Virus record (IMG/VR): IMGVR_UViG_3300030333_002820
Location: 1-25,373 of that record
Strand: one strand, 5' to 3'
Source of the DNA: a virus
DNA length: 25,373 bases
The position numbers and the translations under genes are program-made. The notes beneath the pieces were generated by a model. The model saw nothing but the letters and a program-made list of their open reading frames with translations. It did no database searches and had not been told where the DNA came from. How positions within the stretch are numbered: the first letter of the stretch is position 1; every line of letters starts with the position of its first letter. Shown here in pieces: positions 17,830 to 25,373 of this stretch.

Positions 17830-18267
17830 TTATTTAGTCCCCGCAGGTCGTATTTTAACTGCCGTAGTATAAATCGCCTTAGCCATACCCTGTTTAAATC
17901 TTGCTATTACTGCGGATCGAGCCATGCGAGCAGCACTACGGGCAAAAGGTTTTGGAGCTGCTTTACTTGTGCCGGTCTCCAATTGGTACGCATAACGTAT
18001 CTTTTTACCTTTTACTGTAACTGCTGCCCCAGTCCAGCCCGCTCTCCATCTCTGTTTAGATAGACGCATATTTTTTATAGTTAGCTTACTCTTTAACTTA
18101 CCGCTATCTACTGGTACTGTCGCCTGCATTGCGTTTAATAGTGGTACTGCAGCATCCTTTAATACCTCTTTAGCCATTTTCCTACGTAAACGCTTCGGGA
18201 ACTGCTCTAAAACTAGGTCTAGCTCTTTTACTCCGGTCATCTGGTACCATATTGGAGGATTAGCCAT
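17830..18267 (-). CDS. HK97 gp10-like head-tail protein
   Basis: A 145-aa basic protein with the gp10 family layout: VKELDLVLEQFPKRLRRKMAKEVLKDAA, VPVDSGKLKSKL (the conserved 'P-V-D-S-G-x-L' motif) and the closing YQLETGTSKAAPKPFARSA ('E-x-G-T-S-K-x-x-x-x-P-F-x-R-P/S'). AAGGAGG precedes ATG. It acts at the head-tail junction, probably in neck or tail completion. It overlaps the head closure gene by one base. Confidence 0.88.
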   Translation of the reverse strand: MANPPIWYQMTGVKELDLVLEQFPKRLRRKMAKEVLKDAAVPLLNAMQATVPVDSGKLKSKLTIKNMRLSKQRWRAGWTGAAVTVKGKKIRYAYQLETGTSKAAPKPFARSAARMARSAVIARFKQGMAKAIYTTAVKIRPAGTK

Positions 18268-18596
18268 TACGCTACCTCCTTTACGTATAGCCAGATTTCC
18301 CGCTCGTGCGTATCTCTTCGCTGTACGCTCTCAATATTAAACGTATGAGCACCCCATACTACTCTATGCTCTGCCTCCGGGAATGTGCCAGCGCTCGGGT
18401 ATCTAATCCGAATAATAGCAGTTAGAGTAGCGTCTACCTGCTGCCCTCGGATCGTCTCGGCTCCACCTTTATAAATCACTTCGGCAAAACAGGTACGGTA
18501 AGTGCTCCAGGATTGGGTAACCTGCCCAGCACCATCTACGCTACCTGCGTTACTTTGTAGGTTAACTCGGTGTCTTAGTGCGCCGCTTCGTACCAT
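18267..18596 (-). CDS. Head closure protein (HK97 gp7 / SPP1 gp16 type)
   Basis: A 109-aa protein of the phage head-tail joining family: GALRHRVNLQ at the start, QSWSTYRTCFAEV, a beta core (IIRIRYPSAG, HRVVWGAHTFNIESV) and 'R-D-T-H-E-R-E-I-W-L-Y-V-K-E' at the end. It closes the capsid after packaging beneath the gp6-like connector. The ATG overlaps the upstream gene by 22 nt. Confidence 0.85.
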   Translation of the reverse strand: MVRSGALRHRVNLQSNAGSVDGAGQVTQSWSTYRTCFAEVIYKGGAETIRGQQVDATLTAIIRIRYPSAGTFPEAEHRVVWGAHTFNIESVQRRDTHEREIWLYVKEVA

Positions 18597-19186
18597 TGGA
18601 AGGCATCCCCCAAACGATAAACAGATAGTAAACTATCAACGGCTAACGGAACTACGGAGGCTACATTATTAAACGCTACTGCTTCTCTATGCTCAAAGTA
18701 ATGTCCTACCATAAGTAAAGCAGCCTGCTTAATACCCTCTGGTGTTACGCTAGAGTCTCCGTAACCGCATACAAACCGTACGGTAACTGCGTCTCTCTGT
18801 AAACGAGTAGCTGGCCAGGTCTTATTATATGCTGGCTCTAAAATAGCAGGCTCTCGGCTATCAGTTACGGTATAGTTACTAGCGGCTAATGTCTGCTCTA
18901 CTCCGTCCGTATCTATGTACTTTACCGAGGTTATGCTCTGCAATTGCCCTTTTGGTAAATAGATATCGCCGGAGGCTCCCGGAAACTTGTCTAGGATCAA
19001 ATCATAAGTAGCAGTACATATCTGCCGATTAGTATTAGCCTCAATATACATTCTAGCGGCTTTAATATAGTCATTAATGAGAGTATCAAAAGTACTGTCA
19101 TCAATTGCCATATGCAGCTTAGCCTCTGTGCTATCTATTGGCTCATCGGTAGGAGCGGTTACGGTTTTTAGCGCGTAGTTATTCAT
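18575..19186 (-). CDS. HK97 gp6-like head-tail connector
   Basis: A 203-aa protein with the gp6-like pattern: 'P-I-D-S-T-E-A-K-L-H-M-A-I-D-D...D-T-L-I-N-D-Y-I-K-A-A-R-M-Y-I-E' helices, CTATYDLILDKFP, LPKGQLQSITSVKY ('L-P-x-x-P/Q-L-x-S-I-x-S-V-x-Y'), VRFVCGYG and AALLMVGHYFEHREAV. It is longer than minimal gp6 (about 110 aa) and resembles the two-part Q-like/gp6 form with an added beta domain. It assembles as a ring under the portal. Overlap with the basic 76-aa gene is 8 nt. Confidence 0.88.
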   Translation of the reverse strand: MNNYALKTVTAPTDEPIDSTEAKLHMAIDDSTFDTLINDYIKAARMYIEANTNRQICTATYDLILDKFPGASGDIYLPKGQLQSITSVKYIDTDGVEQTLAASNYTVTDSREPAILEPAYNKTWPATRLQRDAVTVRFVCGYGDSSVTPEGIKQAALLMVGHYFEHREAVAFNNVASVVPLAVDSLLSVYRLGDAFQWYEAAH

Positions 19187-19406
19187 TTACTGCGGGTTTC
19201 TTTTTTGGTCTAGCCCGTTTTTTGGGGCTCGGTTTAACAGCAGCCTCTATAACCGGCTTACTGCCGGCTCCCTTACGAGAGCCGGCAATAATTGCCTGGT
19301 TACTATCTAAAAGCCGCTGCCCCTCGGCATCGGGTACCTCGATGATATCACCGGGATTCTGTACGAATCCGGTACCCGCTCTGCCTACTAACAGCTTAAC
19401 TTTCAT
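19179..19406 (-). CDS. Small basic protein downstream of the capsid gene (75 aa)
   Basis: Start ATG 19406 is chosen over the TTG one codon earlier because AGGAG is then seven bases away. N-terminal half shows 'V-K-L-L-V-G-R-A-G...N-P-G-D-I-I-E-V-P-D-A-E-G-Q-R-L-L', a small SH3-like or beta domain frequent between capsid and connector genes; the C-terminal third is Lys/Pro-rich (KPSPKKRARPKKKPA), which could bind DNA or the acidic capsid lumen. Exact role unknown; a head-completion or decoration factor is possible. Confidence 0.7.
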   Translation of the reverse strand: MKVKLLVGRAGTGFVQNPGDIIEVPDAEGQRLLDSNQAIIAGSRKGAGSKPVIEAAVKPSPKKRARPKKKPAVNE

Positions 19407-19416
19407 CAATTAACTC

Positions 19417-20733
19417 CTATGCTTGGACTAGGTACTTTACTGGGTTAGTACCTGCGTCTAGCAGCACGGAATCATGGCGAGAGAAGGCTACGAATCCGGT
19501 CTGATCGTAGTCTCTATACCGCTCATCCATACGAGCCAATTTAATGCCGCCTGCGTCACGGATCAAGAACTTATCCATCGCGCCGAAGAGAACTGTTTTT
19601 TCTCCCGTAGCGATACTGGAGGCCATCTCCTGATTGATTACTACAGGCTTTCCTAACAGAGTATCAGGGTCTGAGGCTGTAAGCCCAGGCTGCCAGAGAT
19701 ACTGTCCGTTAGAGTCCTTAAGCTTACGCAGAGCAGATTTAACGCTATTGTGCATCATAAACCCAGCAGAAGCAGAAGCCTGGTAAGCAGGATCGACGCT
19801 ATTCATTAGGTCTATAAGCTCATCCATAGTAATCGCAGTAGCGGAGGCTGCTGTAACCCCTGCGGCTGCACCAGTTACGATACCCTCGGGTTGAGAGGAG
19901 CCCGTACCAGTAGTAAAGTGCTCAGCAGTGATGCGCCCAATACGCTCACCAATCATGGCACCGAGCTCGGCACCGAGAGAAAACGCGCTATCTGCCATTA
20001 ACTCCGCAGAAACTCTAATTAAACGGCTCGAGTACTTATAGGCTCCAACCGTTACGCTACCAAAGGTTACATCCTGCTCAGATACTTGAGTATTTTCTGC
20101 AAGGATAGCCCCTTTATTAGAGGTATCGTTTACTGTTGGCCAAGGGATATCGTTACCGCTGGCAGTGCGTACTACTCGAGCTACTCGGCGAACTCCTCCA
20201 AAGGCTAGTAGAGCCTTTTCTAGCTCGTTACTAAATCCTTCTGGGACTGTGTAACCCCCCTCTGAATTAGTAGTGCTCTGGGCTCGATATTCCTGACCGT
20301 AACCGTTAGCGTTATACCCGCTAGCTGTGTTACGTAAGTCGATATCGAAAAATGCTCGAGTAGGGTCTACTCCGCAGCGTTTAGCAGCTTCGAGTAAATC
20401 GCTTCCTACGTCCTGCCCGGCTTGATGTTTACACCATGCACGGAGAGCTTTAGAGCGTACTTCGTCGTTAATTGGAGCGGGCTCATTGTTTCGGCGAGCT
20501 TGCCAGTCTGCTTTTTCTCGCTCCTCTTTGAGCGATTCCAGACGAGCTGCTACGTCTAGCTTCTGCTTTTCGTCTCGCAGCTCGGCTACTACGTTATCAT
20601 AATCAGCATTAAGGGTATCCCAACGCTGCTCTTGTTCTGCGTCCCAGGAGTCTCTACAGTCTCCTAGCTCGTTGATAGCTGCGTGTAGCTCGTTACGCTT
20701 TTCCTGCAGCTCTTGGGTTTTATCTAAAGCCAT
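19417..20733 (-). CDS. Major capsid protein, HK97 fold
   Basis: A 438-aa precursor. Residues 1 to about 130 are a charged coiled-coil delta/scaffold domain (KTQELQEKRNELHAAINEL and following heptads), cut away by the protease in this family. The mature shell domain starts near TTNSEGGYTVPEGFSNELEKAL and includes ARVVRTASGNDIPWPTVNDT (broken here: 'S-G-N-D-I-P-W-P-T'), SAELMADSAFSLGAELG, GERIGRITAEHFTTGTG, 'E-G-I-V-T-G-A', the LWQPGL loop, 'G-K-P-V-V-I-N-Q-E-M' and a FLIRDAGGIKLARMDERY end. This is a complete HK97-fold ordering. TAGGAG precedes ATG and a structured 143-nt leader lies upstream (20734-20876). Confidence 0.92.
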   Translation of the reverse strand: MALDKTQELQEKRNELHAAINELGDCRDSWDAEQEQRWDTLNADYDNVVAELRDEKQKLDVAARLESLKEEREKADWQARRNNEPAPINDEVRSKALRAWCKHQAGQDVGSDLLEAAKRCGVDPTRAFFDIDLRNTASGYNANGYGQEYRAQSTTNSEGGYTVPEGFSNELEKALLAFGGVRRVARVVRTASGNDIPWPTVNDTSNKGAILAENTQVSEQDVTFGSVTVGAYKYSSRLIRVSAELMADSAFSLGAELGAMIGERIGRITAEHFTTGTGSSQPEGIVTGAAAGVTAASATAITMDELIDLMNSVDPAYQASASAGFMMHNSVKSALRKLKDSNGQYLWQPGLTASDPDTLLGKPVVINQEMASSIATGEKTVLFGAMDKFLIRDAGGIKLARMDERYRDYDQTGFVAFSRHDSVLLDAGTNPVKYLVQA

Positions 20734-20775
20734 TTTCTAGGCTCCTATTTTAATTTTAGTTGTGGCGCAAAATTT

Positions 20776-20818
20776 AAGGCTGCACCTATCGCCTCCTCGG
20801 TCGATACGCTACAGCCTT
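20776..20818 (-). promoter_or_regulatory. Two-tiered hairpin in the capsid mRNA leader
   Basis: The 143-nt gap between protease and capsid genes (20734-20876) has no ORF of note. In the minus-strand RNA AAGGCUG (20818-20812) pairs with CAGCCUU (20782-20776), and UAUCG (20806-20802) pairs with CGAUA (20791-20787), separated by a small internal loop. The 10-nt apical loop ACCGAGGAGG shows a GGA/SD-like sequence 59 nt before the AUG. It may tune capsid expression or mark an mRNA processing site. GAAACCG occurs twice, 35 bp apart, just 5'. No convincing promoter was found. Confidence 0.5.
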
Positions 20819-20876
20819 TAACGGTTTCGCTGATCGTTTATTATGCTACTACCTAGCGGTTTCACATAATCTAAAT

Positions 20877-21515
20877 TTAGAGCTCTAATGCGTCCTGGTC
20901 AAGTTTGATTTGTGCCAGCCTTACCTTTACTGCGTTTAGAGCTGCATTTCGGTTATTCTCCCAGCTATCCAGAGCAGCCTTAGCCTCCTCTACGTTTTCT
21001 GCTGATCTTAATCCGCTAGTAGCTGCCTCATATGCTGGGTAGGTTACTACAGATACATCGTACAACCGAGTTTCTAAGATATTACGGTAGGTAGTACCGT
21101 CTTTATCTCGCTCTATCTTTTGACCCTCTGGGGTTACGCTAAATGCAAAACTAGAGCCGCTAATATCGCCTCTTTCCACGCTTTCGGCTAAATCTCGGGC
21201 TAACTGCGTATTAGGCAGGTCTACCTCGTATTTCAGCCCTACTTTATCTGCTGAGAGTCTAAGAGTACCGGATTTACTGCGTCCGAGTACCGCTGAGGCA
21301 TCGTGGTTAAATAGAGCTCTAACATCATCGCCCTCATTTAAAGCTCTGGTAAATGCTCCAGGCTGGATTCGCTCGTAATAATTTGGCATCAACTCGTACT
21401 GTGTGCCTGGGTTATCTTGTCTATGATATACAGCAGCATACCCGCTAATAGTAGCTGTACCATCTGCTCTACGCTCTACTGTTACTGGTTGTTCATTAGG
21501 GAATAGCTTACGCAT
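20877..21515 (-). CDS. Prohead protease (HK97 S78 family)
   Basis: A 212-aa serine protease of the U35/S78 family: 'I-S-G-Y-A-A-V-Y' near residue 25, ERIQPGAFTRAL, the His motif ALFNHDASAVLGR (H71), LPNTQLARDLAESVERGDISGSSFAF with the conserved Ser cluster (S119-S122), and 'L-Y-D-V-S-V-V-T-Y-P-A-Y' close to the usual domain end. It cleaves the capsid delta domain and itself during maturation. Start overlaps the portal gene by 8 nt. The last 40 residues are helical and probably self-cleaved. Confidence 0.92.
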   Translation of the reverse strand: MRKLFPNEQPVTVERRADGTATISGYAAVYHRQDNPGTQYELMPNYYERIQPGAFTRALNEGDDVRALFNHDASAVLGRSKSGTLRLSADKVGLKYEVDLPNTQLARDLAESVERGDISGSSFAFSVTPEGQKIERDKDGTTYRNILETRLYDVSVVTYPAYEAATSGLRSAENVEEAKAALDSWENNRNAALNAVKVRLAQIKLDQDALEL

Positions 21516-23241
21516 TATTAAAACCTTTGGCTTTTAACTTGTCTCTGTATAACTGGGTAACCTCACTAGCAAACGAGTTTGTTACCTCTTTTAGGGTTTT
21601 TTTGGGGTCGTCTATTCGAGAGTCATCTACCACTCGTACAACGTCTATAAACAAATCGTAAAACAACGGCTCTACAATAGCATCTATAAAATCGCTACGA
21701 TTCCATCCGTTTAGCGTGCAAATCATTGTAGATATCTGGCTAATAGAGTCTCGCAAAATAGGCTTTTCCTCATCTGAATTAATTTCAATCCAGAGCATAA
21801 ACCGCTCGTGTCCCTTTTTTGAGAATTCCCGGTTAACCTTTCGGGTAAGGTAGCCTGTAAATCTCTCTATCTCTTTATCCAGTAGCTCCATAGCTGGAGT
21901 AGTTAACTGACAGGGGCAATCGTCGGCACATCTCTCCTCGTCTAACTCCTCCTCTACCGGCTCCTCTGCTTCTACCTGATCTACTACGGGCTCCTCGTCT
22001 TCTGGCTCCTGTTCTGCATACTCCATATTTAACGGTCTAAGGTACTTAGAGCCTAGCCCGTCTGGTCTGGGGTTTAGGTTCTGCATAGCTCGCACCTCGT
22101 CAGGGCTTAGTATGCCGGCCTCGATACCTGTACGGTAGATCGTGTACTGAGTAGATATATCAGCCTGCACTAGAGCCGCAGTATTAAACTCTACAAAATG
22201 GCTATTGCTCTCCTGTTCTAACGGGCTGAGTAGCTTTAAGTAGCATTCTGCCTCTACTGTTTTGAGCCAGTGAGAGAGGCAGCCTTGCAAGTATGCCCTG
22301 TTTTCCTGCTCGAGAGAGTTATAAGAGGCTTTAGAATCGTCTCCTAATTTGTGAGGAGGGATATTAAACCACCTAGCTACCTCTTTTACCTGCTGATCTC
22401 TCGCAGCAGTCATCTGCGTTTGCTCTGGAGTAAATTGTGCTTGATGAAATTTAGCGCCGTCTCTCAGGATCACGCTTCTAAAAGAGTTATCTATACTCTC
22501 GTAAGTCTTCCTAAACCCGCTCTCCAGGTTATCGGCTCCCTGCTTAGTCATCCCTGGAGGCATCTCTAAAATACCGCCTATTCGTCCACCATTTACAAAG
22601 TACTTAGAGGCAAACTGCTCCGCTGCTAAAGATAATGCAAAAGCCTCTCGGGCTTTATAGAGTAACTGACAGTCTGCCTCTCCAGTTATGCTGATTTGCT
22701 CGATGTGTAGAATATTAGAGGCAGCGAATCCCTGCAACTCTCCGTCTATCTCTGATACGTAGAATAGCTGCCCGTCTTTTGTTCGCTGTGGAGTAGTCCT
22801 ATCCGGCAGTAATGGCAGGAGCTCCGTAGGATTACCGGAGGAGTCCCTGTTGATAATACAGTAGGCATTACTCCAGAGGAGTGAATGCGTCATAATTCTA
22901 CGCCAGAACTTGAAAGCGCTCATCTCCGGGTTAGGTCTGTATTTGATTAACCTCTGTGCTGGATGGTTATCGTCTACATCTCTACCCCTAACCCCGAGCT
23001 CCGGCATGCGCTTATAAACGTTTATAGGCAGTTTAGCTACATCCCCGCTAATCAGGTTAATAGCCTGAAATACAGGGGCTATCGTTAGGCTGCTAGCCGG
23101 GTTAATAGATATTCCAGACTGCGTATTAGTACTACCAAATACCTCTTGCCATACATCGGGGGAGCTTAGCGGTATATTAGGGTTTTCAATGGCTCGGGTT
23201 GCGTCTATTCCTGGGGCTATTATGTAGCTGTTGGGTTGCAT
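21508..23241 (-). CDS. Portal protein with acidic C-terminal extension
   Basis: A 577-aa protein; HK97 portals are nearer 420 aa. Residues 1 to about 400 follow the phage_portal family: TIAPVFQAINLISGDVAKLP, YRPNPEMSAFKFWRRIM, NAYCIINRDSSGNPTELLPL, YVNGGRIGGILEMP-like core, ARWFNIPPHKLGDDS and VEFNTAALVQADISTQ. Then a Glu/Asp-rich linker with a CADDCPC knot (about residue 435-450) leads to a helical domain of about 125 residues (LLDKEIERFTGYLTRKVN...). The extension is of unknown role; it could bind terminase, DNA or the protease. It abuts TerL directly. Confidence 0.9.
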   Translation of the reverse strand: MQPNSYIIAPGIDATRAIENPNIPLSSPDVWQEVFGSTNTQSGISINPASSLTIAPVFQAINLISGDVAKLPINVYKRMPELGVRGRDVDDNHPAQRLIKYRPNPEMSAFKFWRRIMTHSLLWSNAYCIINRDSSGNPTELLPLLPDRTTPQRTKDGQLFYVSEIDGELQGFAASNILHIEQISITGEADCQLLYKAREAFALSLAAEQFASKYFVNGGRIGGILEMPPGMTKQGADNLESGFRKTYESIDNSFRSVILRDGAKFHQAQFTPEQTQMTAARDQQVKEVARWFNIPPHKLGDDSKASYNSLEQENRAYLQGCLSHWLKTVEAECYLKLLSPLEQESNSHFVEFNTAALVQADISTQYTIYRTGIEAGILSPDEVRAMQNLNPRPDGLGSKYLRPLNMEYAEQEPEDEEPVVDQVEAEEPVEEELDEERCADDCPCQLTTPAMELLDKEIERFTGYLTRKVNREFSKKGHERFMLWIEINSDEEKPILRDSISQISTMICTLNGWNRSDFIDAIVEPLFYDLFIDVVRVVDDSRIDDPKKTLKEVTNSFASEVTQLYRDKLKAKGFNNA

Positions 23242-24879
23242 TTAGAGTAGCTCTATCTCGTTATTTTCGTAATAGTCCAGAGCCGGCATTATTTCAGCCT
23301 CGGCAGTAGCTCTCCCGAGAGCCATAATAGCGGCTACTATACCGTCTATTTTCCTCGGGTTATCGTGCCCAGGCTTTACCGGCCTCTTATTGTTGTTAGG
23401 GTCTGTTTTAACCGATACATTTTGAGCCTGCCAGTTTAATACTGGGTTGTCATTGTGTCTCAGTTTTTCCGATATTACTAGCCGCTCTAATTCTGCCGTT
23501 GGCGCTGCAAAGTGCATTATAGTTTGTGGGAAGTTTGTGCGATAACAGCCTATTCTATTCTCAAGCCTCGTAGTAATATCCTCCGCATACATCCTATCGT
23601 ATACTATCTCTGTAATTATAAATCTCTCGGCTAGATTAGATATAGCATTTTCTACTACGTTATAGTCTATAACATCTCCCTGTATGAGCTCTATGTAGCC
23701 CTTATCTGCCCATTGTAGGTAGGGGGCTATATGGTCATTCTCTTTAGCTGCCTGTTCTGGGTACCAAAAGAACGGAATAATCGTATACTCCTCTCCCTCT
23801 GTAAATACGAGAACTGCTGCTGTCATGTCCCGAGTCCTGGATAGGTCTAGCCCTAAAATACACTCCTGCCCCTCGTAATCTTCTAGCGTAAAATCTCTAG
23901 CGCATTTACGCCAATCCTCCGACCGTAACCAGGGGCTCTCGGACGTACTCCAGATATTGAGCCTGTACATCTTAAAAGCCGCCCAGTCCGAGAGGCTGCG
24001 TTTAGCCCTATGGAGACTCTTACTAAACTCCTCCTCTGAGATGATCGTACCCATAGAGGGATTCGCAGCCCTCCATACTTCGGGGTTTAGTAGCTCGTCA
24101 TCTGTTAGATTATCGGGAGCTGCGTATTTGATAAATAAAAACTCGTCATCGTCTATATCTCCTCTGTTTACTGCCTCTCCGTATTCCCACTGCTTTTTAC
24201 CGTATCCTGTAGGGTTATTGCCTGCAGTGCTAATTTCAAAACGTAGCCACTCACTACGGCTAATACCGGCATGCTCAATAGCGGAGGCAGTCCGAGAGTC
24301 TAATACGTGCACCTCATCTACAATCGTGCTACCGTTTAACCCCTCTAGGCTCTGAAAGTTAGAACCTGCTACTATCTGATAGGTACTATTACTCGGAGCG
24401 TAGCTAATAACTCCGGTACTGTTGTTTATCTGACATAGCTGCCGTAGTGCCGGGCTCTGCTCTACCATCATACGAGCATTTTTATGGACAATTCCAGCCT
24501 GCTTAGCGTCTCTAGCTGCTGAGTAGATATGGTTGCCGGGCTCTCCGTCTGCGGCTAGGAGGTATAGGCCTACTGCGGCTCCTGTGGGGCTCTTTCCGTT
24601 TTTCTTAGGGAGCCAGATACTAGCAATTCTAAACCGTCTAATATTACGCTTGTAGAATTCCGAATATTTACACCACCCGAACAAACGATAAAAGAGCTCT
24701 ACCTGCCAGTCTAAAAGCCTAATCGGTTTACCGGCATAGTCTCCCTCGTATAGGCATAACTGCGTCTCTATAAAATTACAGATATGCTCTCCTCTAGCCT
24801 CATCCATAAAGTAGTCTTTATCGGCTGCTCTCTGGTCTGCCTCGTTACGTATCCAGGCTTTAGTAATCTCGTCTACCAT
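23242..24879 (-). CDS. terL: Terminase large subunit (HK97 gp2-like)
   Basis: A 545-aa packaging ATPase-nuclease. ATPase half: the Walker A variant PKKNGKSP (residues 91-98), 'I-Y-S-A-A-R-D-A-K-Q-A' and Walker B TIVDEVHVL (D188, E189). Nuclease half: ILGLDLSRTRDM (D345), IVYDRMYAED (D428) and NPRKIDGIVAAIMA (D512), the three-Asp RNase H-like set. All motifs are present. It overlaps terS by one base (TAATG). It drives DNA into the prohead and cuts at cos. Confidence 0.95.
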   Translation of the reverse strand: MVDEITKAWIRNEADQRAADKDYFMDEARGEHICNFIETQLCLYEGDYAGKPIRLLDWQVELFYRLFGWCKYSEFYKRNIRRFRIASIWLPKKNGKSPTGAAVGLYLLAADGEPGNHIYSAARDAKQAGIVHKNARMMVEQSPALRQLCQINNSTGVISYAPSNSTYQIVAGSNFQSLEGLNGSTIVDEVHVLDSRTASAIEHAGISRSEWLRFEISTAGNNPTGYGKKQWEYGEAVNRGDIDDDEFLFIKYAAPDNLTDDELLNPEVWRAANPSMGTIISEEEFSKSLHRAKRSLSDWAAFKMYRLNIWSTSESPWLRSEDWRKCARDFTLEDYEGQECILGLDLSRTRDMTAAVLVFTEGEEYTIIPFFWYPEQAAKENDHIAPYLQWADKGYIELIQGDVIDYNVVENAISNLAERFIITEIVYDRMYAEDITTRLENRIGCYRTNFPQTIMHFAAPTAELERLVISEKLRHNDNPVLNWQAQNVSVKTDPNNNKRPVKPGHDNPRKIDGIVAAIMALGRATAEAEIMPALDYYENNEIELL

Positions 24880-25331
24880 TACCGCTCCCTCGGCTTAATT
24901 GCTAGGATAGCCTCGCTCGGTTTATCGACTACGATACGGCTACGGCTCGAGGGAGTTAACCCGAATTCTACCAGTATCTTGATTAGCCTGTCGTACCAGT
25001 CCCGAGCGGCTATATCGTTTGGGTTACGTTTACCGTCTACTACGATACCCTCCCGCTCCGTAGCCTCTTGGCATTTTCTCCAGTTTGCATAGCTTTGGGC
25101 TAGCTGCTCCATAGCTATTCGATCTGCCGTAGTAACTACCCCGAGCTCGTCGAGTAAATCGGAGTAGTACGTCCATGCCTGTTTGCCGTGCTTGTCTTTT
25201 ATCCAGGTAGGCCGTCTATGCTTCTTCTTCTCCGGCTTTGGCTCGTTTAAGTTAATGCGTCCGGGGTCGTTTCTGTCTAACCCCTTGAGCCGCTTTATCT
25301 CTGTAGGTATAGGTTTACGTCCTCTCGGCAT
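24879..25331 (-). CDS. terS: Terminase small subunit, P27 family
   Basis: A 150-aa protein: MPRGRKPIPTEIKRLKG basic start, a helical centre WTYYSDLLDELGVVTTADRIAMEQLAQ (described in parts: L-D-E-L-G-V-V-T-T-A-D, A-M-E-Q-L-A-Q-S-Y), NPNDIAARDWYDRL, and 'F-G-L-T-P-S-S-R-S-R-I', the hallmark of P27-family small terminases. It recognises the packaging start site and stimulates TerL. The ATG is only 42 nt from the sequence end, consistent with the physical genome end or a contig break at cos. Confidence 0.9.
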   Translation of the reverse strand: MPRGRKPIPTEIKRLKGLDRNDPGRINLNEPKPEKKKHRRPTWIKDKHGKQAWTYYSDLLDELGVVTTADRIAMEQLAQSYANWRKCQEATEREGIVVDGKRNPNDIAARDWYDRLIKILVEFGLTPSSRSRIVVDKPSEAILAIKPRER

Positions 25332-25373
25332 GGCTACCCCAAAATATTAATTGTGCGGAATAATAAAAAAAAG
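25332..25373. other. Right window end upstream of terS, candidate cos-side segment
   Basis: Non-coding, A/T-rich; on the coding strand it begins with a run of eight T after C and continues ATTATTCCGCACAATTAATA before TTTGGGG ahead of the terS start. No promoter can be fixed in so short a stretch. Considered with 1-44 it forms the HNH-terS intergenic gap where cos is expected. Confidence 0.4.

Noticed and set aside
1-25373. Direct terminal repeat showing an assembled circular contig
   Set aside because: The first and last tens of bases share no sequence that I can see.

Overview
The window reads as an essentially complete small genome, or nearly complete contig, of a tailed phage of the siphovirus type with an HK97-like virion. 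It is written in reverse-complement orientation: every gene except one is on the minus strand, so biological order runs from high to low coordinates. Terminase small subunit lies 42 nt from the right end and the packaging HNH endonuclease 44 nt from the left end. This is the usual placement of these genes on either side of a cos site. No integrase, ParA/B, tRNA, IS element or CRISPR array was seen. The host cannot be read directly. The Cys-rich and 'W-x-G-x-x-D-G-x-Y' style tail proteins recall Planctomycetota-associated sequences, but that is a low-confidence inference.

Layout in transcription order. (1) Packaging and head, 25331-17830: TerS (P27-like), TerL, portal with an acidic C-terminal extension, S78-type prohead protease, HK97-fold major capsid protein behind a structured 143-nt leader, a small basic protein, gp6-like connector, head closure protein and gp10-like protein. 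(2) Tail, 17829-12068: tail terminator, tail tube, a small protein, a G/GT-type chaperone pair joined by a clear A AAA AAC -1 frameshift site, tape measure (444 aa), a probable distal tail protein and two beta-rich proteins. (3) Tail tip, lysis and accessory, 12098-8093: a Cys-rich protein, a Cys-motif/phosphoribosyltransferase/HAD fusion, a single-span membrane protein, a holin-like protein, two beta-rich surface-type proteins and a coiled-coil/TM protein. No endolysin is recognisable. (4) Regulation and replication, 7996-3193: an unknown protein, a CsrA homologue, Sak4-like ATPase, DUF669-type ssDNA-binding protein, a tiny two-TM protein, a DnaD/O-like initiator with internal iterons, a sulfotransferase-like protein, a Hjc-like resolvase, a Lar-like zinc protein and a DUF3310 protein. 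(5) The only plus-strand gene is a metallophosphoesterase (2373-3227). (6) A final minus-strand operon, 2128-45, starts from a sigma70-like promoter overlapping a perfect palindromic operator and carries two small acidic proteins, a C5 cytosine methyltransferase, a Cro/C1-type HTH protein, a tiny zinc-ribbon protein and the HNH nuclease.

The most interesting reading is a possible phage-encoded post-transcriptional circuit. The phage encodes a CsrA homologue. Three translation-start regions in the same part of the genome, including that of csrA itself, fold into hairpins with exactly 8-nt loops displaying A-G-G-G-A, which fits the ANGGA core bound by CsrA. The other strong items are the tail-chaperone frameshift, the iteron origin inside the initiator gene, the PRTase-HAD fusion, and a 210-aa second reading frame nested in the methyltransferase gene that itself resembles a phage protein family.
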